DNA of 12,895 nucleotides from Psilocybe azurescens (GCA_023853785.1 JAJIRX010000192.1:1-12895), one strand, 5' to 3'; counted from the stretch's first letter, positions 1 through 10,301 are shown. Numbers and translations: made by a program. Notes: generated by a model not told the origin, from the letters alone.

Positions 1-136
1 GTCCTCATCTTTGAATCGTACGTTTCTTACTTATCTTCGTTTTAGTCATGCTCTTTTCATTATTTCCCTCTGCGCACCAGGTTGCATGGTAAGTTCGTTT
101 ATCAATAACCGCCCTCGAGGCCCAATTTGACTCATC
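1..136. other. 5' flank of the amidase gene
   Basis: This is a pyrimidine-rich leader with no earlier in-frame start that could be joined to the amidase. An ATG followed directly by GTAAGT lies near position 87. I tested it as a tiny first exon, but no downstream AG restores the amidase frame, so the start at 137 is preferred. No TATA box is evident. Confidence 0.4.
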
Positions 137-2179
137 ATGTGGGCTCTCAGCGCCTGGAAGCAGAATGAGCGGCAGTCAAAGATTGCCTCTCTGCCTGCTA
201 TTTACTCTACACCACTCTCCTCATCCGAGGAGAAAATCCTCTTTCAATCTCCCAACTCGTTTCTCAATGCCAGTCGGGTACAATTGCACCGTCTGCCATC
301 ATGATGGCATATGCGAAGAAGACTCTCCTTGCTCAGCAAGCAACAAATTGTGTTGCTGATATCATGTTTGAAGAGGCTTTGCTGATACCTCCCGTCGCTA
401 ACTGGGCACCTGGAGTTGATTCGGAGTCCGTCAATGATGACGCGATTCGAGAGCGTTCGCTACTTGGCGTTCCTGTTAGTATTAAAGGTGTGACATGCAC
501 GCTGCTGGACGCGGCGCCTCCTCTCGAATCTTGACTAATTTTCATTTGCTTGATCTAGACACTGTCGATATAGAAGGTCACGATTCCACGATCGGATTTT
601 TCGAGTAACGTTGGACGCCCTGCAACAACTTCATCAGCTATAGTACGTTTACTGCAGGATGCGGGTGCCCTCGTGCATGTAAAGACCACTGTTCCGACCG
701 GTCTGATTGCTATTGAGACGGCTTCCGATGTTTACGGCCGTACGACCAATCCATACAGCCCCGCTCATAGCGCCGGTGCATCAACAGGAGGCGGTGGGGC
801 TCTTGTGGCTTGTGGTGGGAGCAAAATCGAAATCGGCACCGACTTGGCTGGAAGTGTTAGAATACCTGCCCACTTTTGTGGAGTATGGACGCTGAAAGGA
901 AGTTCCGGAAGATTTCCGTCGTGGGGGACTAAATCATCGATGATGGGTTTGGAATCAATTCCGATTGTAGCTTCTCCTCTGGCAGGCAATCTCGCTGACT
1001 TGCGGGAGTTTTGGAAACGGGTCGTTTCAGCCGAACCATGGCAATATGATCACACAGTGGGTACTTACTCGACTTCTTTGGGTACATAACGCTAACCATA
1101 TTCAGTGTATTCCTCTTCCATGGAAAGACATCAATTTACAGGACGAAGGCCGCAAATTAAAGTGGGGAGTCGTACGGGATGATTGTATGTGATTATCTCT
1201 CTTTATACATTTATGTCTGACATTCTCCAGCGTCACTTCCCTTAAGTCCCGCTTGCGAACGGGCTCTATCAATGGTTATCTCCGCCCTCAAGAAGAAGGG
1301 TCATGAGGTCGTTGTCTTGTATGTCCACTTGTTCGCGCTTTATGACACCGCACTTTATCATACAATATCAGCCAGCCACCTGACATGACGGAAGGCCTGA
1401 ACATAGGCAATCAGCTTCTTTTCTCAGATGGAGGTATGTTCTCGATTCATACAGGTTTACCATCTTAACTCATATTGCGCCTTGAGGCCAACAAATCCGG
1501 AACGCTCTGAATCCTGGCGACAAAGTTACCCCTGCCACAAAGGCTGTTCTAGATCTGTTTAATATCCCAAAGCTCATCAAGAAGATTCTTGCGTATTTAA
1601 TACGCTCCAGTGATCCGGCTTCCAGCAAACTCCTGAACATTATGCACACGAAGACAGTAGTCGCAGACCGGGATAACGTAGCCGCCAGAGACATCTATAG
1701 AGCCAAGTGGCACAAGAAATGGACCGAAGAGGGGCTCGACTTTGTTCTAACATCGCCCATGCCCACACCAGCCATCGAAAACGGCTCGTCGCTGAAAACG
1801 ACTCTTATGAGCGCTGGATATCTGTTTTTGTTCAGCCTGGTGAGTACCTATCATGATGTATGGCTCTTTTTCGTCAGGATTAACAACAGGAACAATTTAG
1901 CTCGATTATACGGCTGGCGTGCTTCCGGTCACAACAGTCGATAAAGCACTGGATCGGCTTCCCGATGACTTCACTGCATCTGATGAGTACAAACGCTTCT
2001 CACCCGTCGCCAAGATCGCATGTTCTGTCTACGATGCTGAAAAGATGCACGGCTTACCCCTGGGCGTACAAATCATAGGACGAAGACTTGAAGAAGAGAA
2101 GGTACTGGAGGGTATGCAGGTGATAGAGACCGCATTGTGCGAGCAAGGATCGTCCTTCGTCAACCAAGTTAAATTGTAA
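137..2179 (+). CDS. Amidase-signature hydrolase (fungal acetamidase / fatty-acid-amide-hydrolase-like), two frameshifts as read
   Basis: Amidase-signature enzymes hydrolyse carboxamides to acid and amine or ammonia with a Ser-cisSer-Lys triad. The exons are 137-487, 559-1056, 1106-1184, 1231-1318, 1372-1433, 1487-1839 and 1901-2179, with introns of 46-71 nt. The total is 1710 nt, or 569 residues once the frame is repaired. Family motifs appear in order: GVPVSIKD with Lys117, GASTGGGGAL with Ser192, GTDLAGSVRIP with Ser216, then DYTAGVLPVT and VYDAEKMHGLPLGVQ. The 75- and 24-residue spacings equal those of mammalian FAAH (K142, S217, S241). The Glu usual in GGSSGGEGAL is Gly here. Two frame breaks are seen. 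Near 242-244 (TTT) one base seems to be missing between the EEKIL and SISQLV segments. At 597-601 (five T) one base seems to be extra, between STIGF and SSNVGRP. All splice sites and the 3' half are intact. No signal peptide is seen, so it is probably intracellular. The substrate cannot be told. It is either a young pseudogene or a good gene with sequence errors. Confidence 0.85.
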
Positions 2180-2813
2180 ATCTCAATCTTCTCTTCTTGG
2201 ACATTTGATCGCTTTCCATCGCTTTATTCCTTGCGAATTCTCTATTTATTGATTCATTTGTTTTACTTATTCCGCAGCTCGGCTTCATCCCCATCCCCAT
2301 CTCCATCTTCATCGAGCGAGATGCCATACAAGTGATTCTTTTCGTTCATTTTGGGTTCCTGTGCTATATCAACTTCCATTAACCTTCTACATTTCTTCAA
2401 TACGTAGCCCTCTATCACTCGCTCATTCATAAACTTTATTCTTATCTGTTGCCTCTTCGAATGTGGATTTTCTGTATTATCTGGTTTTATTGTCTGTAAA
2501 CTAAATATTTGATGCTTATTAAATCACCAATAAATCACTGTATCTCGACGTACCAAACATCACTACCATGGTGGAAGTACGAGATTGTTTGAGTTTCAGA
2601 ACTGGTGGTGTAGATATTTCTTCGCCAAGGATCTGGGTGACCGACAGTCTCCAACAGTTGATTGAACCCAAGTCGACTAACCTCAGTCTATTTATAGACC
2701 GTTACGAGCGCTTTCCTCACAATGACGAGAAAAAGAATATTGGATTGAAATCGTTAATTGTACATAGTATGTGAATCGCAATAAAAGTGCACACAAACTC
2801 GAGCCAAAAAATT
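2180..2813. other. Convergent intergenic region between amidase and LPMO genes
   Basis: These 634 bases hold the two facing 3' ends. A CATCYYC low-complexity stretch lies at about 2284-2314. An AATAAA is at 2529-2534, but it is 350 nt past the amidase stop. A 68-codon plus-strand frame starts at 2568 in a good context (accATGg). It resembles nothing I know and runs into the antisense of the LPMO tail, so it is not called as a gene. Confidence 0.5.
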
Positions 2814-4266
2814 TTACAGGCATTGAGAGTAGTATTCTATGAAAGCTGTATCAGTCTAGTTCAACAAAATCTCTCGGATTAAACTTACGATTCGAAACGG
2901 TGCACTTGAAAGGAGCGATGCTAAAATATTTGTTTTAGCCTTGATATTCGAGAGAAAGAAGATAAACGCACCAAGCAGTTCCACCGGTCCAACCTTGTCC
3001 TCCGCACTGTGCGTATTGTGCAACTGTTCCAGCTGAAGGAACGGGGTCGAGGCGACGGAACTTGATGTTGGACTGGCTGGTTTAGTGCTGGTGACTGGCT
3101 TGGCGGTCGAAGAGACGGGAGGGGATCCTCCGGAAGCCTGAGGATATTAGATTAATAAATGATGATTAGATCAGTATGGAGAAATACAATTACGTTGGAG
3201 CCGTAGAGAGCAGGTCCTGGAATTGGGTAGGTGGTCCTAAAATAATGACTTAGCACATATGTATGCATGATAACATGTGAGCCAGAACTTACATGGTCTG
3301 GGCAGCGTTTGAGTAGATATCAACGGTCACTGCGTTCAAGCGCCTTGTAAGCAGACAGAAAACATCATTTGACTTTGGAGCTTACATCCTGGGTCACTGT
3401 TGCTGTAGCCACCTGGGAATGTCACGAGTTCAGCAGCAGTTGGGGCGAGGCTTCCTCCACCAGTGATGGTAATCTGAGCACATTCAGGGTACATTTGCTG
3501 TAATCCAATTCTTGTCAGACAAAAATTATCATGTAATGGTTGGGGTGACAGACGCACCGCGGGCAGGGAGTGAATGGCAATGGTTTCAAATCTGATCATG
3601 TAGCTACCGCTCGGAACTGTGGATGGGATCGTTGTTGTCCAGGAGCTGTTCTGGTTAATCATCTGTCCAGAGCCCCATGTGCCAGCGTAGACGGTGCCAG
3701 ACAAAAGACCGGCTTGGTCGATTTTGAACTTTTACACAAGGTCAGACTAACCTGAAAACAGTGCATATTCGACATACCCATTTCAATGTAGCAGCATTTA
3801 CACCTGTGCAGGTAGTCCCCGGGCATTGAGCAAGGTAGGTAAGCTACAGATTTAACATCAGCACTTGACGGCACTTCCAGTGAATTTGACATACCATAGG
3901 GCCGTAGGGGTGAGGCCACACTTGATTCCAGTAGGCAGTGATCTTAGTACCAGCCGCAACCGTCGCAGTGAGTTGAAGAGCGCCTGATGTTCCATCGTCA
4001 TTGCAAGCAAGTTGGGAAGATGTCGCATCCTGGATGGGGTTGCTATACGGTTGAAATAATTCTTAAAACCACAAGAAGATTTCTTTTAAAATAGAGTTAC
4101 TCACTATGACGACCAAGGCCTTTGAATGGACGTCTGCCCGGTGGGCGAGTTGTATGGCTGCCAGCCGTTGTACCACTGGCCGCTCCAAGAGTAGGACAAA
4201 AACACCACCGTGTCCGGCGACGCTTTGAGCAGCGAGAACAATAGCAAGAGAGACGAGTCCAAACAT
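2814..4266 (-). CDS. Secreted AA9 lytic polysaccharide monooxygenase with C-terminal CBM1, two frameshifts as read
   Basis: AA9 enzymes are copper oxygenases that cleave cellulose or related glucans outside the cell. The exons from the 5' end are 4266-4105, 4042-3895, 3843-3778, 3728-3558, 3497-3386, 3329-3293, 3236-3194, 3137-2972, 2920-2889 and 2836-2814. They total 960 nt, or 319 residues after frame repair. A signal peptide covers residues 1-18 and ends in SVAG, leaving His19 as the mature N-terminus, the first ligand of the copper histidine brace. The second His is His98 in VWPHPYGP (mature H80). The axial Tyr is Tyr185 in AQMYPEC, with Gln183 before it. Further family motifs are TYLAQCPGTTCTG and WGSGQMI. 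A Ser/Thr/Pro linker (247-285) leads to a CBM1 (287-319) with four Cys, Trp296 and the QYYSQCL end, split over three exons. One base is extra in the A5 run at 4198-4202, just after HGGV, and one is missing in the G4 run at 3043-3046 in the linker. Phe172 stands where many AA9s have a second-sphere His. Confidence 0.9.
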
Positions 4267-5756
4267 TTTTGTACTTGGCACAGGAAGAGAATGCGGAGAC
4301 ACTGAATCCAGCTTGACAAGTTGCGGCTTTTAAGCTTTGGAAATTTGATTATTGAATCGGTTGTTTCGTCGCGTAAATTTCGCGTTTTTAACCAGGCTCA
4401 TGACACCCATTTCGAATCAAACAGTATGAGTACTATTTTTATCGCCTAGGCGGGGAAATAGGGCTAGAAGTTCACAGAAGTCAGCTCTGCCGGTGGGACG
4501 GACAATCAGATTTGGAAGATACGTTTTGAGGGCATCATAGCTACGTTGAGCACCGTGATAGCCAATGAACTCTGCAATGACTGGATGATGGATGAGGTCA
4601 CTCATCCGGCAAATATCCGAGGATTATGGGTCCTCCTGGGTCCTCATCCTTTCGGAATGATGAGCGTAGGAAAAAGCCTTCGGCCAATTCTATAAAGTCC
4701 GTTTGCCACATGTAACTTGCCAGAAAATAGATTTCGAATGCTTTAACAGATGGTGGGTCTAATCATAGGTAGCGGAGCATCCACTGGTATACGAGGAATA
4801 AAGATAGCCCATATGTCTTTTAGGTGATGTTGGGACTTTATCGGTTGAACTGCGAGATGCATGGCGTCTGTCAGCGTCTGCCGCTCTACACTTTGCACCC
4901 GGTTCAGAAATAGACGAATAAGCACTCCACAGCTGACCTGATCGGCATATTATTGAATTCCAAATCAGTGAACATGTGGGGTTTGATAGTCGCCACTCAG
5001 TAAACATTCGGGAAGAATCCCGAACCGTGACCGTATCTCTTTCTGTCTCTAAAACGAAATATCTGTAGAGGATTGTGGCGACCGACATATCAGACAGATC
5101 AACCTGGGTTTTTCAATGTCAATATTGCACCGCCTGTACTGAATGGTCAATGAAGGTGTGTTCCTCGTTGTCTTGTTAATCATGGCTACGGGTAATCTAC
5201 GTGATGACATCGGTGCCGGTACACGTTGGGTGCGATGCACGCTCATTCGGTCCCGAATCCGAAGGGGATATATACTCACACCGCACTGAGGTGCTCTGTT
5301 ATTGCAGTTATACAAAATTTTAGTTGCACAGGGAGGAGGATTAACGATGAAATCAGCGTTTCAAATAAAGCGAGGTCCGGAGTGCACTGCTAACTATATT
5401 ACTCCTTAATTGCCGAAGCAAATTCCATAGCGTATGAATTACCTGGTACTAGGAGATTGTGTGACAGTCTTCTGTTATTCATCAGGCATATTCCAAAGCT
5501 TCACAAATAAGACTGTGCGGCGTATTGCCCAAATTGAGCGTTGATATATACCTTACTTGTAACATGACAGGCCGGGATTGTCAACAAGCAGCAAGCTTGA
5601 TGCCGATGGCCGACCTTAGACTAACCACCTAGCGCGTCATTATCCTCTCAGAACAGTGTGTTTATTGAGTTTATGTATGTCTCTCCTTTCTGCATTACAG
5701 TTTCCCAAGTACCATCCATATCAGCTCTGTTGCTTCAAATATACAACCTTCATGCT
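4267..5756. other. 1.5-kb region without a confident gene; weak minus-strand open frames
   Basis: Positions 4267 to about 4450 are the LPMO promoter. An imperfect 10-base tandem duplication, TGGGTCCTCM, occurs at 4627-4636 and 4637-4646. On the minus strand three open frames follow one another across 4417-4925 with overlaps: 4743-4925, then 4598-4762, then 4417-4605. This is the pattern expected of one gene broken by small indels, but no family is recognised and no clear splice sites tie them together. The stretch 5320-5756 shows no sizeable frame and nothing else I can name. Confidence 0.45.
4327..4334 (-). promoter_or_regulatory. Possible TATA-like element of the LPMO gene
   Basis: CTTAAAAG on the minus strand lies about 60 nt upstream of the LPMO start codon, a usual distance for a fungal TATA-like element. 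A single AT-rich octamer is weak evidence. A GCGGGG at 4450-4455 fits the carbon-catabolite repressor consensus SYGGRG, but one copy may be chance. Confidence 0.3.
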
Positions 5757-6300
5757 TTAGCAATTCAAAGATTTGAAAGACCCTGAATACCGGAGTTTCG
5801 CGTAACATTCAGCACCTCGTCCATGATCTACAAGTAATCTTACCAATGGTCAACGCGGTGGTAGTGCAACCAGCAGTAGTCGATACATAAGCAGTACTGG
5901 CGTCACAGCTAGAAAATCAGTTTGATGTCAATCATGCTTTTCATATCGCAATGAGTGGGCTGAAGCGCCATAGAAGAGCATACTTGTTGCTAGTGAAAAG
6001 CTCGACTAATTGCAATGGTCAGTCAGTTGCACGAGAAAGGGGAAGAGAAACGAGTTTACATCCACAGTTAGGCTGGTTTAAGGTGATAGAGAATGTCTGA
6101 GCACTTCCAACATTGATTGGGGTGCAACCGATGGGTGTCACCGACGACGAGAATGTTTGCTCGGCCTGATTTATGTTGCAATTTAAAGTCGGTAAGACGC
6201 TGAAGGACCAGGTTGCTGGGCCTGCCTCGGTAGTGTTGACGGCGGCAAATACAGTCCGAAAGGGTGTCAATAATCCGAGGGTTAAGATAAGGCCTTTCAT
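5757..6300 (-). CDS. Small secreted six-cysteine protein, hypothetical
   Basis: I do not recognise a named family. The exons are 6300-6060, 6005-5984, 5908-5844 and 5782-5757, with introns of 54, 75 and 61 nt. The total is 354 nt, exactly 117 residues, with no frame problem. The start is the ATG at 6300; a reading frame beginning two codons earlier would rely on TTG. Residues 1-20 form a signal peptide (MKGLILTLGLLTPFRTVFAA), so the protein is predicted to be secreted. The mature part is rich in Thr, Ser, Asn and Gln. It has six Cys, in the local contexts LNCN, IGCT, PNCG, NNCD, AGCT and the terminal LNC, enough for three disulfides. The short IGSFK..C ending is one I recall from other mushroom small secreted proteins. 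It could be an effector-like, cell-surface or antimicrobial protein, but the sequence does not decide. It is divergent from the P450, about 1.38 kb away. Confidence 0.75.
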
Positions 6301-7681
6301 TTCCAAATGACGCGCGCTGCTAAAGCTGGGTCGCAGCCCTGATTAGCACCAGCCAAAATTTCAATGAAAACGGCTCACAAAGATGAAGGGAATCAAGGAT
6401 GGTGGGATCCTGTAGAACTTGCTCAACTTAGTCTCTCTTTTATACCTTTTTAACGTTTTATTTATGGGAATTTTGACCATTAAACCAGCCGTTCAGCCGT
6501 CTCCCCAAGTCAGTACCGATCCAGCGATGCGACAAAACGGCTATATGTGGAATAAAAATGTAATGTACAATGTATGCAACTGTCTCGGCACTGTACAAAC
6601 ACAGATTTCTGAACCGAATTACAGTAAAAGGGGGAAAAACTTCATTATGCGACGGCAGCGTTCAACGCTGGAGGGGTTAATTTTATATAAGTCAGATGCG
6701 TTATAAAGCTTGCGTGCGCCTATCAATGATTTGGCGAGCGTTGAGTGGCAGGTTCAAAACTTGTGTGCATATATTTTCCTCCAGAAAGTAGGTCATACTG
6801 AAGATCATCGGACTCAGGAAATTCCTGCTCACAAGACCTCTAGATTAAAGGAGTTGCTATTATTGTTATGTACGTTTTCTCCGATATCGGATTTTTGGTC
6901 GCATAACTGTCAACCTGTGAACGCAGTTGTACAGACAACATCTACATGGTGGCGGCCTGTGCATTGTAAATTTGACAATAATCGAGATATTTGTGTTGGG
7001 CGCCGAATCATCTTCTATCGTGAGGTCTGCTGAGCTGCTGATAAAAATCAAATCTCATTCAAGCAGTTTACCAGATTTAGAGATCACTCTGGCGAGCAGT
7101 GAACGCGGCAGATTCGGACTAAACATCCTGAGTAATGTCAGTAATTAATCAGATCTATACAAAATGATAGTCGCTTTGAAAAGGAAGTTCGCAAACGGCA
7201 CAACCTAACCATCTGGGTTGCACGGCACATGACTAATTTTTATCCAATATGCTAGTGTCGGAACCGAATACTCGCAGTCTATCACTCCAAATAAATATAC
7301 CATCGGGCCTTGTGTTGACAGATAAGTACTTCCATATTCAATGGTTTACTTACTCCAACGAGTTATACTCATTGAATCTGGGCCGGCACGAAGGGCAGCC
7401 TGAGAAGAGTATGAGCACGTTTGATCATATTTTTAACCAGCGACTCAGCACTCGCGATCTCCCAAAGCTTGTACTTATTTTGCAGCCAGTACATATTCTT
7501 GTCCCGAGTTTCGATGGGCCAAGTCTAAGTGTGCCTAATATGGAAGTTGTTGCCGACGCGACTCACAACGTAACCGCGACAGGGCACGTGCTGTCGTATT
7601 ACTATTCCCCGACTGCGATGTCATGAGCAGAAATTGATCTGACTTGCCTTATCACCTTCTCTGTCTACTTATTGGCAGAGT
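6301..7681. other. Divergent intergenic region between the secreted protein and the P450
   Basis: These 1381 bases hold both promoters. No clear TATA box is seen near either start. A 125-codon open frame runs 7249-7626 on the plus strand with its own ATG and ends 55 bases before the P450 start. It matches nothing I know, has no signal peptide and no domain, so it is left uncalled. Shorter plus-strand frames at 6419-6706 and 6710-7033 look like chance. Confidence 0.45.
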
Positions 7682-9923
7682 ATGTCTGGCATTATAGCTC
7701 TTCTCTGCGCCTTTCCGGTAATCTATGTTATAAAGAAGCTTTTGCTCCCTGGAAAGCAGTCTGGGCCATATCCACCTGGACCGAAGGGAATGCCTTTCAT
7801 CGGGAACGCGCTTGACTTTCCCACTGAAAACAACGCTCAAGAATACGCAAAATGGGAGAAAAAATACGGAAGTTCGTTTCGATCCTCTCTACATGGTAGT
7901 AACTAAACCGATGCTGATGTTTCTTTCAGGTAGCATTCTACACGCAAGCGCCTTTGGAACACATGTAATACTTCTGAACAAACGAGAAGCTGCAGACGAA
8001 CTGTTCGAGCGAAGGGCACAGAAATATTCGGATCGGCCCCACTTTCCTCTCGCTAACCTGTCAGAATTCTTTCGTGCTTGTTGACGTTTGTCTTGAGTCA
8101 CCACACCTACTGATGGCTTCACTCTCTTATAGGATTGGTCTCTCCTACAATATGGGGTTTATGGGCTACGGAGACAAGTGGCGCTTGTGCAGAAAGATTA
8201 CTCAGCAAATATTTCGTCAGGGTGCGATGGAAAACTTCAACTGGGTGATAACGCGAAAGGTTCATCAAGCACTAGGCGGATTGCTTAGCAGCCCTGATGA
8301 TTTCGCTTATCACAGTAAGATGTGGGTATTGGGTTTGATGTTGATTTCTTATTTTACAGTCGGTGCTTATTTGACATCTCATGGCCCCTTATAGGCTGGC
8401 TATCTCTATCCCAATGGCGACAATGTACGGATATGATGTGAAGTCCGCTGAGGATCCATGCATCGTCGCGGCAGATAAAAGCCTTACTCTTGGTCTACAA
8501 TTGATTGCCCCTGGAGGAAGTTTAATCAACATTATCCCGATATTGCGATTCATTCCCCCATGGTTCCCTGGAGCGTCGTCTCGCAAGGCTGCAGAGCACG
8601 TCAAGAAGTTGACAAGAGACATGCAACAGATACCTTTGGACTTTGTCAAATCACAAATGGCACGTCCATCCAAAACAAAATCTGTTTCCAGAACTAAGCG
8701 GCGCTATAAAATGTTTCGTTACTGATAGTCGAAAGGTGTTGCCGTACCGTCATTTGTCTCCGAATTCTTGGAGAAGAAACAAACTATCGGCGCTTCTGAG
8801 GAAGAGGAAGCAGCAGTACTAAGCATTGCACCCACAGTATATGCCGGTGAGCATAGAATTTCACTGTTATGATACAAGCTGACCTTACAGCTTGATTTTC
8901 TGTCTTAGGTGGCTCAGATACAGTACGTGTCTGTCTTCCATACCCGGTGAACAAATCACATAACGATGGGGCTCATAAATACAGACTATATCAGCAATTG
9001 GCACCTTCATCTATCTCATGGCCGTTAATCCCGACATACAGAAGAAAGCACAAGCAGAAATCGACTCTGTAGTGGGGACAAAGCGTCTACCAAACTTCGA
9101 AGACCGTCCATTGATGCCGTATATTGAGGCGATTTATCGTGAAATTCTTCGTTGGAGGCCCCCTGGCCAGGTTGGGATTCCACATTGCTCTGCTGAAGAT
9201 GACTTCTATGACGGGTATTTTATTCCTAAAGGTAGGTGTTGTTGGGAATATTGTCAAGTCAAAAACATTGACTAATGATGCCATCGAAATATTTTCAGGA
9301 GCCACGGTCATTGGAAACGTGTGGTAAATCTCTCCCTCATTCTCACCGTGCGCGAACCGAGGAGACTGACGAACAGACCCCTTGGCATTTGTCAGGGCGA
9401 TGACACACGACGAATCCATATATCCAGAGCCTAACGCCTTCAAGCCCGAACGGTTCTTTAATCCCGATGGTACGCTAAACGACGACGATCGTATTTTAGC
9501 CTATGGATTTGGAAGACGGTAGGTCCCTTAGAATTCATCTCGCGAAATTATGCAGAAGTATCCTATGGTAACTGGTTAACAGGGTCTGCGTTGGAAAGCA
9601 TTTTGCGAGTGCCATTGTAAGTTATCTCTGGTATTTTTACTTGCACGATGTTCACGGTTTATTCTATCGTTAGATTTGGCTTACCGTAGTGTCTATTTTG
9701 GCAACCTTCAAGATAGAGAAAGCTCGAGATGAGACAGGGAAAGAGATTGAGATCAGCGATGAATATGCTGATTTTGGATTCCTCACGTAAGTCTGGAAAT
9801 GCCAATTTTTTCACTTTTATAGGCTTATGCTTTTACAGACATAAAACACCATTCAAGTGTTCAATCCTTCCTCGAAGCACTACATCGCAGCATTTAGTCG
9901 AACAGGCGTGTGCAAGTGAATAA
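7682..9923 (+). CDS. Cytochrome P450 monooxygenase (basidiomycete CYP, intact)
   Basis: A haem-thiolate monooxygenase, probably ER-anchored. The 12 exons are 7682-7871, 7930-8059, 8133-8321, 8395-8663, 8736-8846, 8909-8922, 8985-9231, 9299-9323, 9396-9518, 9583-9616, 9674-9786 and 9839-9923. They total 1530 nt, 509 residues, in frame throughout. An N-terminal hydrophobic anchor is followed by a basic stretch and the hinge GPYPPGPKG. The I-helix oxygen-binding motif AGGSDTT lies at 296-302, the K-helix ExxR at Glu354-Arg357, PERF at 409-412 and the haem loop YGFGRRVCVG with Cys435. The usual Phe seven residues before Cys is Tyr, and Val follows Cys where Pro is common. Exon 6 is only 14 nt and exon 8 is 25 nt. 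Intron 2 has a weak GTCAGA donor. Intron 4 is ambiguous: 8664-8735 is used here, and 8684-8728 also stays in frame and would add nine residues. AATAAA at 9997-10002 is a plausible polyadenylation signal. The substrate is unknown. I cannot give the CYP family by eye. Confidence 0.92.
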
Positions 9924-10301
9924 AGATTTTAAGCTAGCTATTTTACACGATGTTCAAATAGGATACTAGGACTAAATTCTCACTGGTTTCCATATGAATA
10001 AAGCTGGTGCGCTTCTGAGAGCCCTCAGAAAATTTAAGCAGCGCTATAGCTATCTTGAAAGTTGCGTATTGGCCCATTCACAATGAGCCGAGTTAAAGGA
10101 CGAGGGAGTATTTCGGCCTTTTCCGCTATTGACGAGCCGAATGTATTGCACCGCCACATGTCACAGTGAGTCATCGGGTGTGACAGCTTCTCTGTTTCTC
10201 CTCGCCTCGGGTTTAGTCACCGGCGCTTGCAAGCTACCTTCACCAGTGACTTTCACTATCTTGTACAGTCGCAGTCGTCCATCCATCCTCCTTCAACAAA
10301 C
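9924..10301. other. Region between P450 3' end and TFIIA gamma start
   Basis: It holds the P450 3' end, with AATAAA at 9919-9924 overlapping the stop region and again at 9997-10002, and the TFIIA promoter. Open frames here are short and overlap the TFIIA start. No other gene is seen. Confidence 0.5.
10159..10185. promoter_or_regulatory. Inverted repeat around a TGAGTCA (Gcn4/AP-1-type) site upstream of TFIIA gamma
   Basis: TGTCACA at 10159-10165 is matched by its reverse complement TGTGACA at 10179-10185. Between them TGAGTCA (10167-10173) fits the bZIP Gcn4/AP-1 core. The site lies about 130 nt upstream of the TFIIA start. A regulatory role is inferred from position only; short matches of this kind arise by chance. 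Confidence 0.3.

Noticed and set aside
175..273. An intron at 175-273 to explain the first amidase frame break
   Set aside because: The resulting phase does not join the frames, and it would remove sequence that matches the family on both sides.
165..359. 64-codon plus-strand frame at the amidase start
   Set aside because: It is out of frame with both conserved amidase segments and has no family-like sequence.
673..1089. Frame starting at 673 as a separate gene
   Set aside because: It begins at GTG, not ATG, and is simply the middle of amidase exon 2 after the frameshift; its end runs into intron 2.
2568..2774. 68-codon plus-strand frame with a good start context
   Set aside because: It has no recognised domain. 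Any continuation through a GT at 2768 and AG at 2819 would be antisense to the LPMO last exons.
137..9923. A secondary-metabolite cluster of amidase, P450 and secreted protein
   Set aside because: There is no core synthase, transporter or regulator; a housekeeping TFIIA gene and an LPMO sit among them, and strands are mixed.
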